25,531 nucleotides of DNA from JADZGC01 sp964613485 (GCA_964613485.1 CAZTHB010000010.1:1-25531), one strand, 5' to 3'; counted from the first letter of the stretch, positions 1-9,221 are shown. Translations and numbers: made by a program. The notes: generated by a model from the letters alone, not told the origin.

Positions 1-732
1 ATTCCATGCTACAACTATGGTAGATATCTTGCTGACGCCATAGAGAGTTGCTTGAAGCAGTCATATACGAATCTTGAAATCATTGTGGTTGATGATGGGT
101 CAACTGATGATTCTAAGGATATCGTTCTCAAGTATAAGGCCAATGGAGTTAAGTATGTTCGTCAAGACAACGCTGGACCGGCTTCCGCACGTAACCTCGG
201 CATTCGTGAGAGCAAAGGTGATTATATTTGTTTCTTAGATGCTGACGATATGTTTAAAGCAAAATATATCGAAGCTTGCTATAAGCGACTTGCAATAAGT
301 GATATCGGGGTAGGATACGTGTATACCGGTATAGAATATTTTGGTGATAAGTCAGGCGAACGAAAGGGACGAGAATTTGATTTGAACTTGCTCAAGCAGG
401 AAAACTACATTCATGCCTCGGCATTATTTCGCGCCTCAATATTGAAAAAGCACATGTTTAACCCGCGTATTCGAGGTGGGCTTGAGGACTGGGACCTATT
501 TCTGACTTTGGCCGAAAACGGCGTCTATGGTACGTTGCTGAATGATCCTCTGCTTAGATATCGTAAACATCCTGCGGAGGGCGAGAGTATTTCTGATAAG
601 ATTGATGATGAGCTTAGTATTAATTGGGCTCGATTCAAAATACAAGTTCGACATGTTGGATTTGTGGGCATCGGTAGAATTATCCATACTTTGGCACGAA
701 CAACTCGAATCGCCCTGGGAATTAAGCGATAA
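1..732 (+). CDS. Glycosyltransferase family 2, 5'-truncated by the window edge
   Basis: The frame is open from base 1, so the true start lies upstream; the TTG at 52 is internal. The first visible residues contain the P-C-Y-N-Y-G stretch typical of the beginning of a GT2 (GT-A fold) catalytic domain. They are followed by the nucleotide-binding VVDDGSTDDS motif, the GPASARNLG segment and the DxD-like metal-binding FLDADD. A later GLEDWDLFLTL segment fits the catalytic ED motif. GT2 enzymes transfer a sugar from a nucleotide-sugar donor, normally at the cytoplasmic membrane face during surface-glycan assembly. The donor and acceptor cannot be told from sequence. The stop lies 3 nt before the next glycosyltransferase start, so the genes are almost certainly co-transcribed. 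Confidence 0.93.
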   Translation: MPCYNYGRYLADAIESCLKQSYTNLEIIVVDDGSTDDSKDIVLKYKANGVKYVRQDNAGPASARNLGIRESKGDYICFLDADDMFKAKYIEACYKRLAISDIGVGYVYTGIEYFGDKSGERKGREFDLNLLKQENYIHASALFRASILKKHMFNPRIRGGLEDWDLFLTLAENGVYGTLLNDPLLRYRKHPAEGESISDKIDDELSINWARFKIQVRHVGFVGIGRIIHTLARTTRIALGIKR

Positions 733-735
733 ATT

Positions 736-1926
736 ATGAAAAGCATCGTATTTATCTCAAGAGACAAAATTGGCGAGCGGATGGCAGGTACTGCCCAACG
801 CTATGTTGAGCTTGCTCGTGCTGCAGGTAGGCATACATCTGTGGGCTTGATCGCACCTCCAGGTTCAACTAGGCCTGTAGATTTGGATGCGAGCATTCAA
901 TTCATATCTAAAGATGTCTCATTGCGTGAAGTAGCTGATTTTTTATCATCATACGAAGTGTGGTTTAGTCAGACGCTCAGTATGAAAGAACTGTTATTAC
1001 TGAGACTCAACAAGGCAGAATTTATTTACGACGGATATGACCCGGTATATATTGAGAACCTCGAGCGTCTGAGCTATGAGTTAGATGATATATCGGGTAA
1101 GAAACATTTGGAATATATTCGGAGTGAGTTGAAGCGGGTATTATTAAATGCAAACTATATCGTTTATGCTACCCCTGCACAAAAGCACTACCTACTTGGT
1201 CAGTTACAGGCACTGCAAGGTCTGAGTTTGGGTGAATATCGGCAAGACCATATTGCGGTCCGAAAATTCGTCAGTCTGCCGTTTGGCATGCACGCCCAAC
1301 GCAACTTAGACAGTCGCAAGCGAGACGAGATCCGCAAAAAGATTGGGGTCAGCAAACAAGATCAGCTTGCTTTATGGGGTGGTGGTATCTGGAATTGGTT
1401 TGACCCTTTGACACTTCTAGAATCATTGATAAAAGGATATGCGCCCAAAAACACTAAGCTATATTTTCCTGGTTTTCGGCATCCAGATCCTCACGTCCCC
1501 CAGATGCAAGTTGCTAACGACGTTGTGGCGTATTTAGATAAGCATCCAGCATTGCGCGATAGGGTAATAATCGCTGAAGGCTGGACGCCATACGCAAGAC
1601 GAAATGAACTTTTCGGCATTGCAGATGTCGGCTTATCCTTGCACTATCAGTCGCTCGAAACTGAGCTTGCGTTTCGCACCCGCGTTCTCGAGTACTTAGC
1701 TCATGAGGTCCCGATTCTATCTACCGAAGGCGATTATTTCGCTGAGGAGATTAAGACCCGCAAGCTTGGAGAGGTAGTGCCGTATTTGGATCCACGTGCA
1801 ATTGGGCTAGCCCTACATAAGCTACAGGATATAAGGATCACTAAGGCATACAAAAAAAATATTATTGCATACCGTAAAGAACTCGATTGGAGTAGCATCA
1901 TAAAGAACTTAATTGGATTATTATGA
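736..1926 (+). CDS. Glycosyltransferase, GT4/GT-B-like
   Basis: A 396-residue protein begins at an ATG 3 nt after the upstream stop. The N-terminal part resembles a GT-B acceptor domain, with the ERMAGTAQRYVELARAA segment matching the Gly-containing loop and helix seen in many GT4 enzymes. The C-terminal half carries a donor-domain-like stretch (EGWTPYARRNELFGIADVG, then ETELAFRTRVLEYLAHEVP), in which E-x-A-F/R-x-R and LEYLA resemble the usual ExxxxxxxE helix region. The canonical EGFGLPxLEA signature is not present, so the donor site is divergent. It overlaps the next gene by ATGA (1923-1926), which indicates translational coupling inside the glycan operon. Substrates are unknown. Confidence 0.82.
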   Translation: MKSIVFISRDKIGERMAGTAQRYVELARAAGRHTSVGLIAPPGSTRPVDLDASIQFISKDVSLREVADFLSSYEVWFSQTLSMKELLLLRLNKAEFIYDGYDPVYIENLERLSYELDDISGKKHLEYIRSELKRVLLNANYIVYATPAQKHYLLGQLQALQGLSLGEYRQDHIAVRKFVSLPFGMHAQRNLDSRKRDEIRKKIGVSKQDQLALWGGGIWNWFDPLTLLESLIKGYAPKNTKLYFPGFRHPDPHVPQMQVANDVVAYLDKHPALRDRVIIAEGWTPYARRNELFGIADVGLSLHYQSLETELAFRTRVLEYLAHEVPILSTEGDYFAEEIKTRKLGEVVPYLDPRAIGLALHKLQDIRITKAYKKNIIAYRKELDWSSIIKNLIGLL

Positions 1927-2918
1927 AAAAAAATCAGGTAGACGTAATGTTTATTCTGGTGCACTATCACGCACCGGAGTTAACATTACGCGCGCTTGAG
2001 TCGATAGATCAACATAAATCGAAATTTGCATACCGTTCAATAGTTGTTGACAATGCATCGACCGACAGCGAACGACGAGTATTGAGTGAAGGGCTTAAGA
2101 CCCTGAAGCACACCGTTCAGTTGACTAAAAGACTGTCCAATCCTGGCTATGCTGGTGCTATCAATTTTGCAGCAAGCAAAAAAAATGACGTGACCTATAT
2201 TGCAATCCTAAATAATGATGCAGAGCTGCTCCCTGACTGGCTCGACAAATTGGTGGAGGCACTTGAGTTTGATTCTAGTCTTGGGATCGTTGGGGGCATT
2301 GAAGTTGATGATGCTGGTGTTTCGCATTTACCTCCTCAGTTAGTTCTGAAAAATTTAACAACTGTCGAGCGACATAAAAGCGAAGATATAGAATCTGTTG
2401 AGTTTGTGAGCGGAAGTAATATGCTAATTCGTAATCAATATTTCCAAGAGTGGTACGATAGCTACTTTCTCTATTATGAAGATGTGGCAGCGTGCTTAAA
2501 CATGTGGCGGTCAGGTTATGGAGTGGTACTTGTCAACTCTGCAAGAGTGCACCATCAGCCAAATACTACGACATCTTCCTCCATCCCTTTGAGGCGCGGA
2601 ATATATGCTAATAGAAATCGTTATCGTCTTGGCTATCAATTCCTTACAAATAAAGAATTGTTGATCCTGTGGCTCAATGGCGTCAAAGGTGATTTTGTAG
2701 GATCGATACTTTGGATTGTTTTGTTGCCAGTTATATCACTGTATAAAAAATCCCGAGCTCATAGCTATTCTTTCCGTGATAACTGGAATCGACTTCTTGG
2801 TAGGCTAGGTGGTTTTCTTAGCGCGCTTTTGCATATGCAGGAATTTTTAAAAGAACGACAAAGTATTTATAGCAAAAGCTGGTCACTAGCGCAGTTGCTC
2901 AGTAAGCTTCATAATTAA
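1923..2918 (+). CDS. Glycosyltransferase family 2 (rhamnosyltransferase-like)
   Basis: A 331-residue GT2 protein. The start is within an ATGA overlap with the previous gene. The N-terminus has the SIVVDNASTDSE nucleotide-binding motif, then SNPGYAGAINFA and the metal-binding NNDAELLPDW segment. YYEDVAACLNMWRSGY and the following VHHQ match the ED/acceptor region of the GT2 subgroup usually annotated as rhamnosyltransferases. A hydrophobic stretch near residues 255-275 (SILWIVLLPVISLYKK) suggests membrane association. Rhamnose specificity is only inferred from resemblance. The next gene starts 7 nt downstream. Confidence 0.9.
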   Translation: MKKNQVDVMFILVHYHAPELTLRALESIDQHKSKFAYRSIVVDNASTDSERRVLSEGLKTLKHTVQLTKRLSNPGYAGAINFAASKKNDVTYIAILNNDAELLPDWLDKLVEALEFDSSLGIVGGIEVDDAGVSHLPPQLVLKNLTTVERHKSEDIESVEFVSGSNMLIRNQYFQEWYDSYFLYYEDVAACLNMWRSGYGVVLVNSARVHHQPNTTTSSSIPLRRGIYANRNRYRLGYQFLTNKELLILWLNGVKGDFVGSILWIVLLPVISLYKKSRAHSYSFRDNWNRLLGRLGGFLSALLHMQEFLKERQSIYSKSWSLAQLLSKLHN

Positions 2919-2925
2919 GTATATT

Positions 2926-4095
2926 ATGCGAATCGCAGTAGATTTACGACCACTTCAGAGCGGTCATGCCAAGCGGGGGATAGGGAAATATCTCAAAAGT
3001 ATGTTGCCGGAGCTATTTCGTTTAGGCAAGGAGCACACCTTTATCGCTTATATCTGGCGAGGAATACCGATAGAGCTAGATTTGGCAAGCTATCCTAACG
3101 TAGAGGTAACCCCAGTTGGTTTTGGGCTTCTCGAGAAATTTGATAAAGTTTTGCAGTATCGACGCGCGCGGCATATTCCACTACGATACCTCGCCCGTGT
3201 CAAAGGGGATGTTTTTTTTCAGCCCGATGTGTCATACGACTTGATATCAGGTGCGCCAACGGTGGCTGTTTTGTATGACCTAATTCCGTTATTGTTCCAA
3301 AAAGAATACTTCTCGTTTTATATTCCAAAGGATGACTCTCATTTCTTTGCGTGGAAGATGAGAGACCGTTACGCAAAAATAATGCACCGGTTCGCTAAAG
3401 TGCAACATATCGTTTCAATTTCACAGGCATCATTAATCGATTTACATAAATTTGACCAAGACACAAAGAAAATCAAATCTACCATTACGCCCTTGGCGGC
3501 ACAATCATTACCTAAGCCAGCATCAAAGTCCTTAATTGATTCACCATACTTCTTTTATGTGGGGGGGAATGATCATCGGAAAAATGTAGCCGAGCTTATT
3601 GAGGACTTTGCGCAAGTAGTTCTGGAAAACCCAAAATCGGACGTTAAATTGGTTTTAGCGGGAAACGATTTTGAGGAGGCTCAGCGTGGTGTAAATCCAG
3701 TATTTTGGAAAAAGCTGGAGTCTTCAGATGTAAAACATAGAGTAATTTTTATGGGCTATGTGGATGATAAGCAGTTGGTGACATTATATAAGCACTGTCT
3801 GGCATTTGTATTCGCGTCACGTTATGAGGGATTTGGGTTACCAATATTGGAAGCAATGCAAGCACAGGCTCCAGTAATAGCACTTGATAATTCTTCAATT
3901 CCAGAAGTTGCGGGTGATTCTGCTGTTTTAGTAAAAAACCGAAAACAATTTGTAAGTGCGATGAATAGATTGCTGAATAGACCTTCTCAGCATGGAAGGC
4001 TTGTTGCTAAGGGGCTCAAGCAGGCGAAGTGGTTTACATGGGAAGTGACAGCCCGCAAGACATTAGAGGCAATTGAGCTGACAGCCCGAAAGTAG
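2926..4095 (+). CDS. Glycosyltransferase family 4 (GT-B), mannosyltransferase-like
   Basis: A 389-residue GT4 protein. The N-terminus MRIAVDLRPL and the glycine-rich RGIGKY loop are typical of the acceptor domain. GGNDHRKN around residue 213-220 is the donor-domain RK motif, and YEGFGLPILEA (residues 300-310) contains the E-x7-E pair (E301, E309) that binds the nucleotide-sugar. It is the last gene of the A+T-rich glycosyltransferase run. Its TAG stop directly abuts the stop of the convergent gmd gene with no bases between. Many relatives use GDP-mannose, and the neighbouring gmd uses the same nucleotide-sugar pool, but the substrate is not proven by sequence. Confidence 0.93.
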   Translation: MRIAVDLRPLQSGHAKRGIGKYLKSMLPELFRLGKEHTFIAYIWRGIPIELDLASYPNVEVTPVGFGLLEKFDKVLQYRRARHIPLRYLARVKGDVFFQPDVSYDLISGAPTVAVLYDLIPLLFQKEYFSFYIPKDDSHFFAWKMRDRYAKIMHRFAKVQHIVSISQASLIDLHKFDQDTKKIKSTITPLAAQSLPKPASKSLIDSPYFFYVGGNDHRKNVAELIEDFAQVVLENPKSDVKLVLAGNDFEEAQRGVNPVFWKKLESSDVKHRVIFMGYVDDKQLVTLYKHCLAFVFASRYEGFGLPILEAMQAQAPVIALDNSSIPEVAGDSAVLVKNRKQFVSAMNRLLNRPSQHGRLVAKGLKQAKWFTWEVTARKTLEAIELTARK

Positions 4096-5058
4096 CTAGC
4101 CCTTCAGGCTTGTTACGTCCGCATCTACCATCATAGTTACGAGCTCTTTGAAGCTGACTCTTGGCTCCCAGTTGAGTTGCTTCTTCGCGTGAGCTGGGTC
4201 ACCAATGAGGAGATCGACTTCGGCCGGACGGAAATATTTCTCACTTACTTCAACATACTTCTCCCAGTCTAGGCCGACGTGTTCGAAGGCAATCTGACAG
4301 AATTCTTTTACAGAGTGAGTTTCATTCGTAGCTACGACGTAGTCATCAGGGTTGTCTTGCTGGAGCATGAGCCACATGGCCTCGACATAATCGCCAGCGA
4401 AGCCCCAGTCGCGCTTAGCATCGAGATTGCCTAGATACAGCTTATCTTGTGTGCCTGCCTTGATCGCAGCGACAGCGCGTGTAATCTTGCGCGTCACAAA
4501 GGTCTCGCCGCGACGTGGGCTCTCGTGATTAAAGAGAATTCCATTGCTGGCATGCATGTCGTAGCTTTCACGGTAATTTTTTGTAATCCAGTACGAGTAG
4601 ACTTTTGCTGCACCATATGGTGAGCGAGGATAGAAAGGTGTCTGCTCGGTCTGTGGCACTTCCAGTACTTTGCCAAACATCTCGCTAGAACTGGCTTGAT
4701 AGAACTTTGCTTCAGGCGCTCCTGTTCGGATAGCTTCGAGCAAGCGCAACGTACCCGTACCTGTTACATCGGCCGTGTACTCCGGCACATCAAACGAAAC
4801 TTTTACATGGCTCTGTGCGGCAAGGTTATATACTTCATCGGGCTGCACTTTGCTAACGATATGCTGGAGTGAGCTCGAGTCAGCGAGGTCACCATAGTGG
4901 AGCTCGATCTTATCAAAGATATGTTCGATGCGGCCGGTTGTAAAAGTACTGTTGCGGCGCATGATGCCATGTACTTCATAGCCTTTCTCGAGTAAAAGTT
5001 CTGCTAGATATGATCCATCCTGGCCAGTAATGCCGGTTACAAGTGCGCGCTTAGTCAT
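4096..5058 (-). CDS. gmd: GDP-mannose 4,6-dehydratase
   Basis: A 320-residue extended SDR enzyme that converts GDP-D-mannose to GDP-4-dehydro-6-deoxy-D-mannose, the precursor of fucose, rhamnose-type and perosamine sugars. Visible motifs are the Rossmann loop GITGQDG (residues 9-15), RRNSTFTTGRIEHIF, the catalytic SSSEMFG (123-129) and Y148xxxK152, followed by NHESPRRGETFVTRKI. I chose the ATG at 5058 because MTKRALVTG is the conserved N-terminus and GAAGGA lies at Shine-Dalgarno distance; the frame extends 39 codons further upstream, into the divergent promoter. It is oriented against the glycosyltransferases. No second-step enzyme (GDP-fucose synthase, 4-reductase or perosamine synthase) is in the window, so the final sugar cannot be named. 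Confidence 0.97.
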   Translation of the reverse strand: MTKRALVTGITGQDGSYLAELLLEKGYEVHGIMRRNSTFTTGRIEHIFDKIELHYGDLADSSSLQHIVSKVQPDEVYNLAAQSHVKVSFDVPEYTADVTGTGTLRLLEAIRTGAPEAKFYQASSSEMFGKVLEVPQTEQTPFYPRSPYGAAKVYSYWITKNYRESYDMHASNGILFNHESPRRGETFVTRKITRAVAAIKAGTQDKLYLGNLDAKRDWGFAGDYVEAMWLMLQQDNPDDYVVATNETHSVKEFCQIAFEHVGLDWEKYVEVSEKYFRPAEVDLLIGDPAHAKKQLNWEPRVSFKELVTMMVDADVTSLKG

Positions 5059-5073
5059 ATGTGCTGTCCTTCG

Positions 5074-5104
5074 TTTACTGATTCTGAGAGAATATACGTA
5101 TAAT
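5074..5104 (+). promoter_or_regulatory. Promoter for the GT4 gene at 5118
   Basis: A perfect -10 hexamer TATAAT lies at 5099-5104 with a weak -35 candidate TTTACT at 5074-5079 (19-nt spacer). The predicted transcript would start about 6 nt before the ATG at 5118, so the leader is too short for a Shine-Dalgarno. The element sits in the 59-nt gap between divergently oriented gmd and the GT4 gene. Confidence 0.55.
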
Positions 5105-5117
5105 ACTGTAACAAGAT

Positions 5118-6257
5118 ATGACTCACATAACAAAATCGACTCGTAAGCCAACCATATATATTGAAGCGACCGCACTCACGCGGCAGAAGAAGACCGGTGT
5201 GGATTTTTATGCACAAGGCTTGCTACAATCGCTCGTTGATCAGATGCCAGGCTATGACTTCGTATGCTTTCATTTTGCGGATACAAATGCTCCATTGAGC
5301 GTGAAAGGCAAGAATGTGCGAGAACAGATCATTACCTCGATGGGCGCACGACTATATCGGCTGCTGATGCTATTACGTATTGCACCGCCGATAGAGCGTC
5401 TCCTTGGAGTAAGCGAGATAGAAACGATAATTTTCCCAAATTTCTTTGTGGCACCGGTCCGCACGAAGACTGCACGGGTCTATCCGATCATTTATGACAC
5501 GGCTTACCTAGATACGCCTGAGTATGTCGCCCCACGCAATCGCGCTAATCTACGCAGGCTTGTGCCTCGTGGCATAAAGCGAAGCTCGCGAGTTCTGACT
5601 ATTTCGGATGCTACTGCCGAGAGACTGCATCATTGGTATGGCCTGGCAAAAGATCGCGCCCTCGTGCTTTATCCAGCTGCGCCCGATCCAGTACGCGCAG
5701 ATGCGAAACTTACACTGCCGAAGAAATATTTGCTGTATGTAAGTACGCTCGAGCCACGTAAGAATGTGGCAAACATTATCCGAGCCTATAACTCACTCCC
5801 GACCGCATTGCGTGATACGTATGCGCTCGTATTGGCCGGTGGTAAGGGTTGGATGGATGATGAGATTCAAGAACGGCTAGATGTGAGCGACCCGAAGCAA
5901 GTCATATCTCTTGGTTACGTCACCGATGCGCAGAAGTGGGCGTTGTACGGCGGCGCTACAGTATTCGTATACCCTGCATTATTCGAGGGCTTTGGTATGC
6001 CTATCCTCGAGGCACAGCGCGCTGGTGTGCCAGTAATAACGTGCCGTAATAGTTCATTGCCGGAGGCAGCAGGGGATGCAGCGCTGTATGTAGACCAGGA
6101 TGCGAAGAGTATCGCCAAGGGTATGCTCAAAATACTCACGGACTCTAAGCTCCGGAAACGATTGGCGGCGAGTGGTAAAAAACACGCCCAGAAATTTACA
6201 TGGCAAAATTCCGCAAAAAAACTAGCGCAGGTGATTCGTGCACAAGAAGCTTCATAA
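5118..6257 (+). CDS. Glycosyltransferase family 4 (GT-B)
   Basis: A 379-residue GT4 protein. The acceptor domain starts with PTIYIEATALTRQKKTGVDFY, where the KTGV loop is typical. The donor domain has STLEPRKN (209-216) and LFEGFGMPILEA (289-299) with the E-x7-E pair E290 and E298, then RNSSLPEAAGDAALYV. It probably adds a hexose from GDP- or UDP-sugar at the cytoplasmic face of the membrane. It starts a second, co-directional transcription unit of the glycan locus. It is similar in architecture to the GT4 at 2926 but has higher G+C. It overlaps the next gene by 20 nt. No Shine-Dalgarno is seen before the ATG. Confidence 0.93.
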   Translation: MTHITKSTRKPTIYIEATALTRQKKTGVDFYAQGLLQSLVDQMPGYDFVCFHFADTNAPLSVKGKNVREQIITSMGARLYRLLMLLRIAPPIERLLGVSEIETIIFPNFFVAPVRTKTARVYPIIYDTAYLDTPEYVAPRNRANLRRLVPRGIKRSSRVLTISDATAERLHHWYGLAKDRALVLYPAAPDPVRADAKLTLPKKYLLYVSTLEPRKNVANIIRAYNSLPTALRDTYALVLAGGKGWMDDEIQERLDVSDPKQVISLGYVTDAQKWALYGGATVFVYPALFEGFGMPILEAQRAGVPVITCRNSSLPEAAGDAALYVDQDAKSIAKGMLKILTDSKLRKRLAASGKKHAQKFTWQNSAKKLAQVIRAQEAS

Positions 6258-7725
6258 GGACCTAAGGCACCGCGCTGCTCGTATAGTCAAAGTATTACGG
6301 TCGACGCATCGCGAATATCTTTATGGCTTAATGTTCACGATCTTGTATATGGTCGCTGTGCTCATATGGCGCAGCATTGACCAGCGCCCTCCTCACTGGG
6401 ATATGGCACGACATCTGTATACTGCCGAAGTATACTCTCGGTTATTGAGCGGACATCATTGGCTCGATTTGATCTGGCACTATATGTACTATCCACCACT
6501 GCTGTATATATGGGCTGCAAAGTGGCAGGCAGTGTTCGGTCATAGTGTCGTGTCTGCGGTTGCGTCAAATGTTTTGTGGGTTGGGGTGATCGTTGGCTCA
6601 ATGATTTCAATTGGCCGATCGTTGCGAATCAAGTATGCAGGCTTATTGGGGTCGGTATTCTTCTTCACGATGCCTTTGGTTGGTTCTGTGGTGCGAGATT
6701 TTCAGATTGATATCCCTCTTACTGCCATGGTGGCACTTACACTAGCTATATTGATGCGCACTCGAAGATTCACGAGCTATAATTGGTCACTATTGTGTGG
6801 GGTATGTTTTGGTCTTGGTATGCTCACGAAGTGGACCTACCCGGCTTTTGTTGCGCTGCCTGCGGCTATAGTGATGCTGGCTGGTCTCACTGCAAAACGC
6901 GATCGCCGTGCGGTGTTGCAGAATATCATCGTGAGCCTGGCTGTCGGCGCCGCAATAGCTCAGCCGTGGTATGTACGCAATATCGATGCGGTGCGCGGTG
7001 ATTTTCGCGCGAATGGCTCGGCTGCAGGGGTGAATGAAGGTGACCCAGCAGTATGGTCCCTCGCCGGCTTGCTGTGGTATCCACGGGCAATGCTTAGGGA
7101 ATACCTCTGGTTGCCGTGGCTGCTGCCGGTTGTGGCCGCCCTCGCACATGCAGTGAAGATGCGTTTTCAGAAGCTGTCACTAGAGATGCTGATTCTGCTT
7201 AGTAGCAGCCTAGGGGGATTGCTGTGCTTTACGTTGCTTCGTAATAAAGATGCGCGCTACATCTTACCGATATTTATTGCTGTGGGTATATGGGCAGGGG
7301 CGATGGCAGCAAGCTGGCTGCATAAAAACTCAACACAATTAGTGGCTGGCGTGATCGGTTCATTAATCATCCTCAGCTATTTTGCTACGAGCTTTCTCTC
7401 TCTCAATGCGAATCTTACGCTTGGTCCGCTTACATGGTGGCGTTCGACCGGCTATATTACTGGCAGCCCAGAACGCGTGCAGTGGTGCCAAGAAGAAAGC
7501 TTTATGAAGGCACGTACATACTCTAGTGTCATTCAGGCAGGTGGGATCGATACTATATGGCATAACGAATGGGGTAATCGCTATTATGCTATTCGTGAAA
7601 AGGCAGTTGCTGAGAGCGCGACCAAACCAGTGCTTATCAGGAGATCTCTAGTTCGTCGCCAGGATTCGCTGTGGTCATGCCAAAATCCGGACAAGACGTG
7701 GGTGAACATATATTGGCAAGACTGA
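6238..7725 (+). CDS. GT39/PMT-like integral membrane glycosyltransferase
   Basis: A 495-residue polytopic membrane protein with about 10 or more hydrophobic segments. After the first membrane segment (about residues 28-45) comes the loop HWDMARHLYTAEVYSRLL, which matches the first extracytoplasmic loop of the ArnT/PMT family with its catalytic acidic residue (D55). Such enzymes use lipid-phosphate-linked sugars (polyprenyl-phosphate donors) and transfer to lipid or protein acceptors outside the membrane. I used the GTG at 6238, which overlaps the previous gene by 20 nt; an ATG about 30 codons in is a less likely alternative because it would lie inside the first membrane segment. The C-terminal domain (from about residue 390) is probably extracytoplasmic. 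Acceptor unknown. Confidence 0.85.
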   Translation: MHKKLHKDLRHRAARIVKVLRSTHREYLYGLMFTILYMVAVLIWRSIDQRPPHWDMARHLYTAEVYSRLLSGHHWLDLIWHYMYYPPLLYIWAAKWQAVFGHSVVSAVASNVLWVGVIVGSMISIGRSLRIKYAGLLGSVFFFTMPLVGSVVRDFQIDIPLTAMVALTLAILMRTRRFTSYNWSLLCGVCFGLGMLTKWTYPAFVALPAAIVMLAGLTAKRDRRAVLQNIIVSLAVGAAIAQPWYVRNIDAVRGDFRANGSAAGVNEGDPAVWSLAGLLWYPRAMLREYLWLPWLLPVVAALAHAVKMRFQKLSLEMLILLSSSLGGLLCFTLLRNKDARYILPIFIAVGIWAGAMAASWLHKNSTQLVAGVIGSLIILSYFATSFLSLNANLTLGPLTWWRSTGYITGSPERVQWCQEESFMKARTYSSVIQAGGIDTIWHNEWGNRYYAIREKAVAESATKPVLIRRSLVRRQDSLWSCQNPDKTWVNIYWQD

Positions 7726-7793
7726 GCGGGCGTTATGCTTGATGCTACAGGTGATCGCAGGTAAGCTAGAGTAAACAACGAGAGGGGAACGTC

Positions 7794-9221
7794 TTGCTTC
7801 TACAACTGCAAAAAGTCTTTACAAAAAAAACAGCACTTCCATTGCTCGTGGCTGCCGTAATATTTGCCCTCCCATTTGAGCGCATTCCATCGGTCGATGT
7901 GCCATTATTCGGAATGAGCATCACGCTTCGACTAAGCTTACTTTTGTGCTCGGCGCTCATGCTGGTAGCTGTCCCGTGTATATGGCGCGAGCGCGCCAAA
8001 CTTAAGGACCCTACGTTTTATCTGCTGTTTGGGTTTATGTTTATGTACTTTTTGTCCGTACTACTGAGTGCCGACTTGAAGCGTGCGGTGGCCGTTTGGG
8101 TATTTACGGCATTTACATGCTTCACTGCCATCGCACTAGCTTTTATCTATCGCGACGCAAAGAGTGAATGGATAAATCGCGCTATCTATATATCTACATG
8201 GATAGTATTGGCGTTTGGATTCTATCAGTATTTTGGTGATTTACTTGGTCTATCGACGAGCTGGACGGGCTTGCGCGATATATATTCTAAGACCGTTTTG
8301 GGCTTTCCGCGCATTCAATCGACGGGGCTCGAGCCACTCTATTACGCAAACTACCTGACGATTCCATTGATGTACTTTTCGGTCAAATTCTTACATGGAG
8401 ATGAAGAACGCCCTTTCCTGATCGCACTTATCGCAACACAACTGGTACTGACTGTATCTCGCGGCGCGTTGGTGGCTGGAGCGGCAGGGCTTATCTTGTT
8501 GCTTGTCATCGTGGCGCGCAAGATTCGCTATACACAGACATTAGGATTGTTAGGGCTCGTATTGGTTGGAGTAGCTCTTGCATTGAATATTAGTAATTTT
8601 AAGTTGCCGCAGCCTTCTACCAACCAGAATACTGTCAAGCCAAATGCTGAGCTCGTGGTTCAACAGGCAACAAACTACGTTCCACAGGACGACCGAGTGC
8701 GAAATCGTGACTTGGCATTGAAGGCATTTATGGAGCAGCCATTTCTTGGTATCGGTCCAGGAAATTTCAGCGAATACTCGAAGCGAAATGTTGAGTTATA
8801 CAGGAGCTGGACTGGCTATATTATTGCGAATAACGAACCGGCCGAGTTGCTCGCGGAGGGTGGAATTGTAAACTTCGGTCTGTTGCTTGGATTCTTTGTT
8901 CTTTTATGGGCTCGAGTCTTGCGCATGTCCTGGCGTAATGTAGGTCCAGATCACATATGGCCCCCTGTTATCGCGAGCTTTTTTGTCACGATGGCAATCC
9001 AGTACCAGACGTTTTCAACACTTTATGTCGTTCATCTCTGGGTCTTGGTCGGCATCGCTCTTGCGCTGACAACCCCTGGTCTCCAGCAGACTGCCGTAAC
9101 AAGTGCTGAGGCAGTGGTGAGTACGGTCAAGAAGGTTGTAAAGTCGGATGGTGGATCATTACGCAAGGCAGCAAAGAAGCGCGGGGGAAATCGAAAGCGA
9201 AAACGCAACAAGAAAAGTTGA
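7794..9221 (+). CDS. O-antigen ligase/polymerase-like membrane protein (Wzy_C family)
   Basis: A 475-residue polytopic protein with about 10 to 12 membrane segments and a large extracytoplasmic loop ending in FLGIGPGNFSEYSKRN, then IIANNEPAELLAEGGIV. This is the Wzy_C/WaaL layout. In ligases the motif after the loop normally starts with His-Asn/Ser; here the His position appears to be Asn. It starts at TTG 7794, chosen because AGAGGGGA (7781-7788) is a good Shine-Dalgarno at 5 nt. The C-terminal 30 residues are very basic (many Lys/Arg) and likely cytoplasmic. In a monoderm-type organism it more plausibly links or polymerises glycan on lipid carriers or surface proteins than on LPS; that is inference. 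It closes the glycan locus. Confidence 0.85.
   Translation: MLLQLQKVFTKKTALPLLVAAVIFALPFERIPSVDVPLFGMSITLRLSLLLCSALMLVAVPCIWRERAKLKDPTFYLLFGFMFMYFLSVLLSADLKRAVAVWVFTAFTCFTAIALAFIYRDAKSEWINRAIYISTWIVLAFGFYQYFGDLLGLSTSWTGLRDIYSKTVLGFPRIQSTGLEPLYYANYLTIPLMYFSVKFLHGDEERPFLIALIATQLVLTVSRGALVAGAAGLILLLVIVARKIRYTQTLGLLGLVLVGVALALNISNFKLPQPSTNQNTVKPNAELVVQQATNYVPQDDRVRNRDLALKAFMEQPFLGIGPGNFSEYSKRNVELYRSWTGYIIANNEPAELLAEGGIVNFGLLLGFFVLLWARVLRMSWRNVGPDHIWPPVIASFFVTMAIQYQTFSTLYVVHLWVLVGIALALTTPGLQQTAVTSAEAVVSTVKKVVKSDGGSLRKAAKKRGGNRKRKRNKKS

Noticed and set aside
5059..5175. A 39-codon N-terminal extension of gmd
   Set aside because: The conserved MTKRALVTG start at 5058 has a Shine-Dalgarno, and the extension would cross the divergent promoter and the start of the gene at 5118.
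6790..7149. Antisense ORF of 119 codons inside the GT39-like gene
   Set aside because: Composition is that of a complement-frame shadow, with no ribosome-binding site and no recognisable domain, while the plus strand encodes a clear membrane protein.
7726..7793. A sigma-70 promoter (TTGATG, 17 nt, TAAGCT) before the ligase-like gene
   Set aside because: The -10 matches only three positions; the gap may simply be part of the operon.
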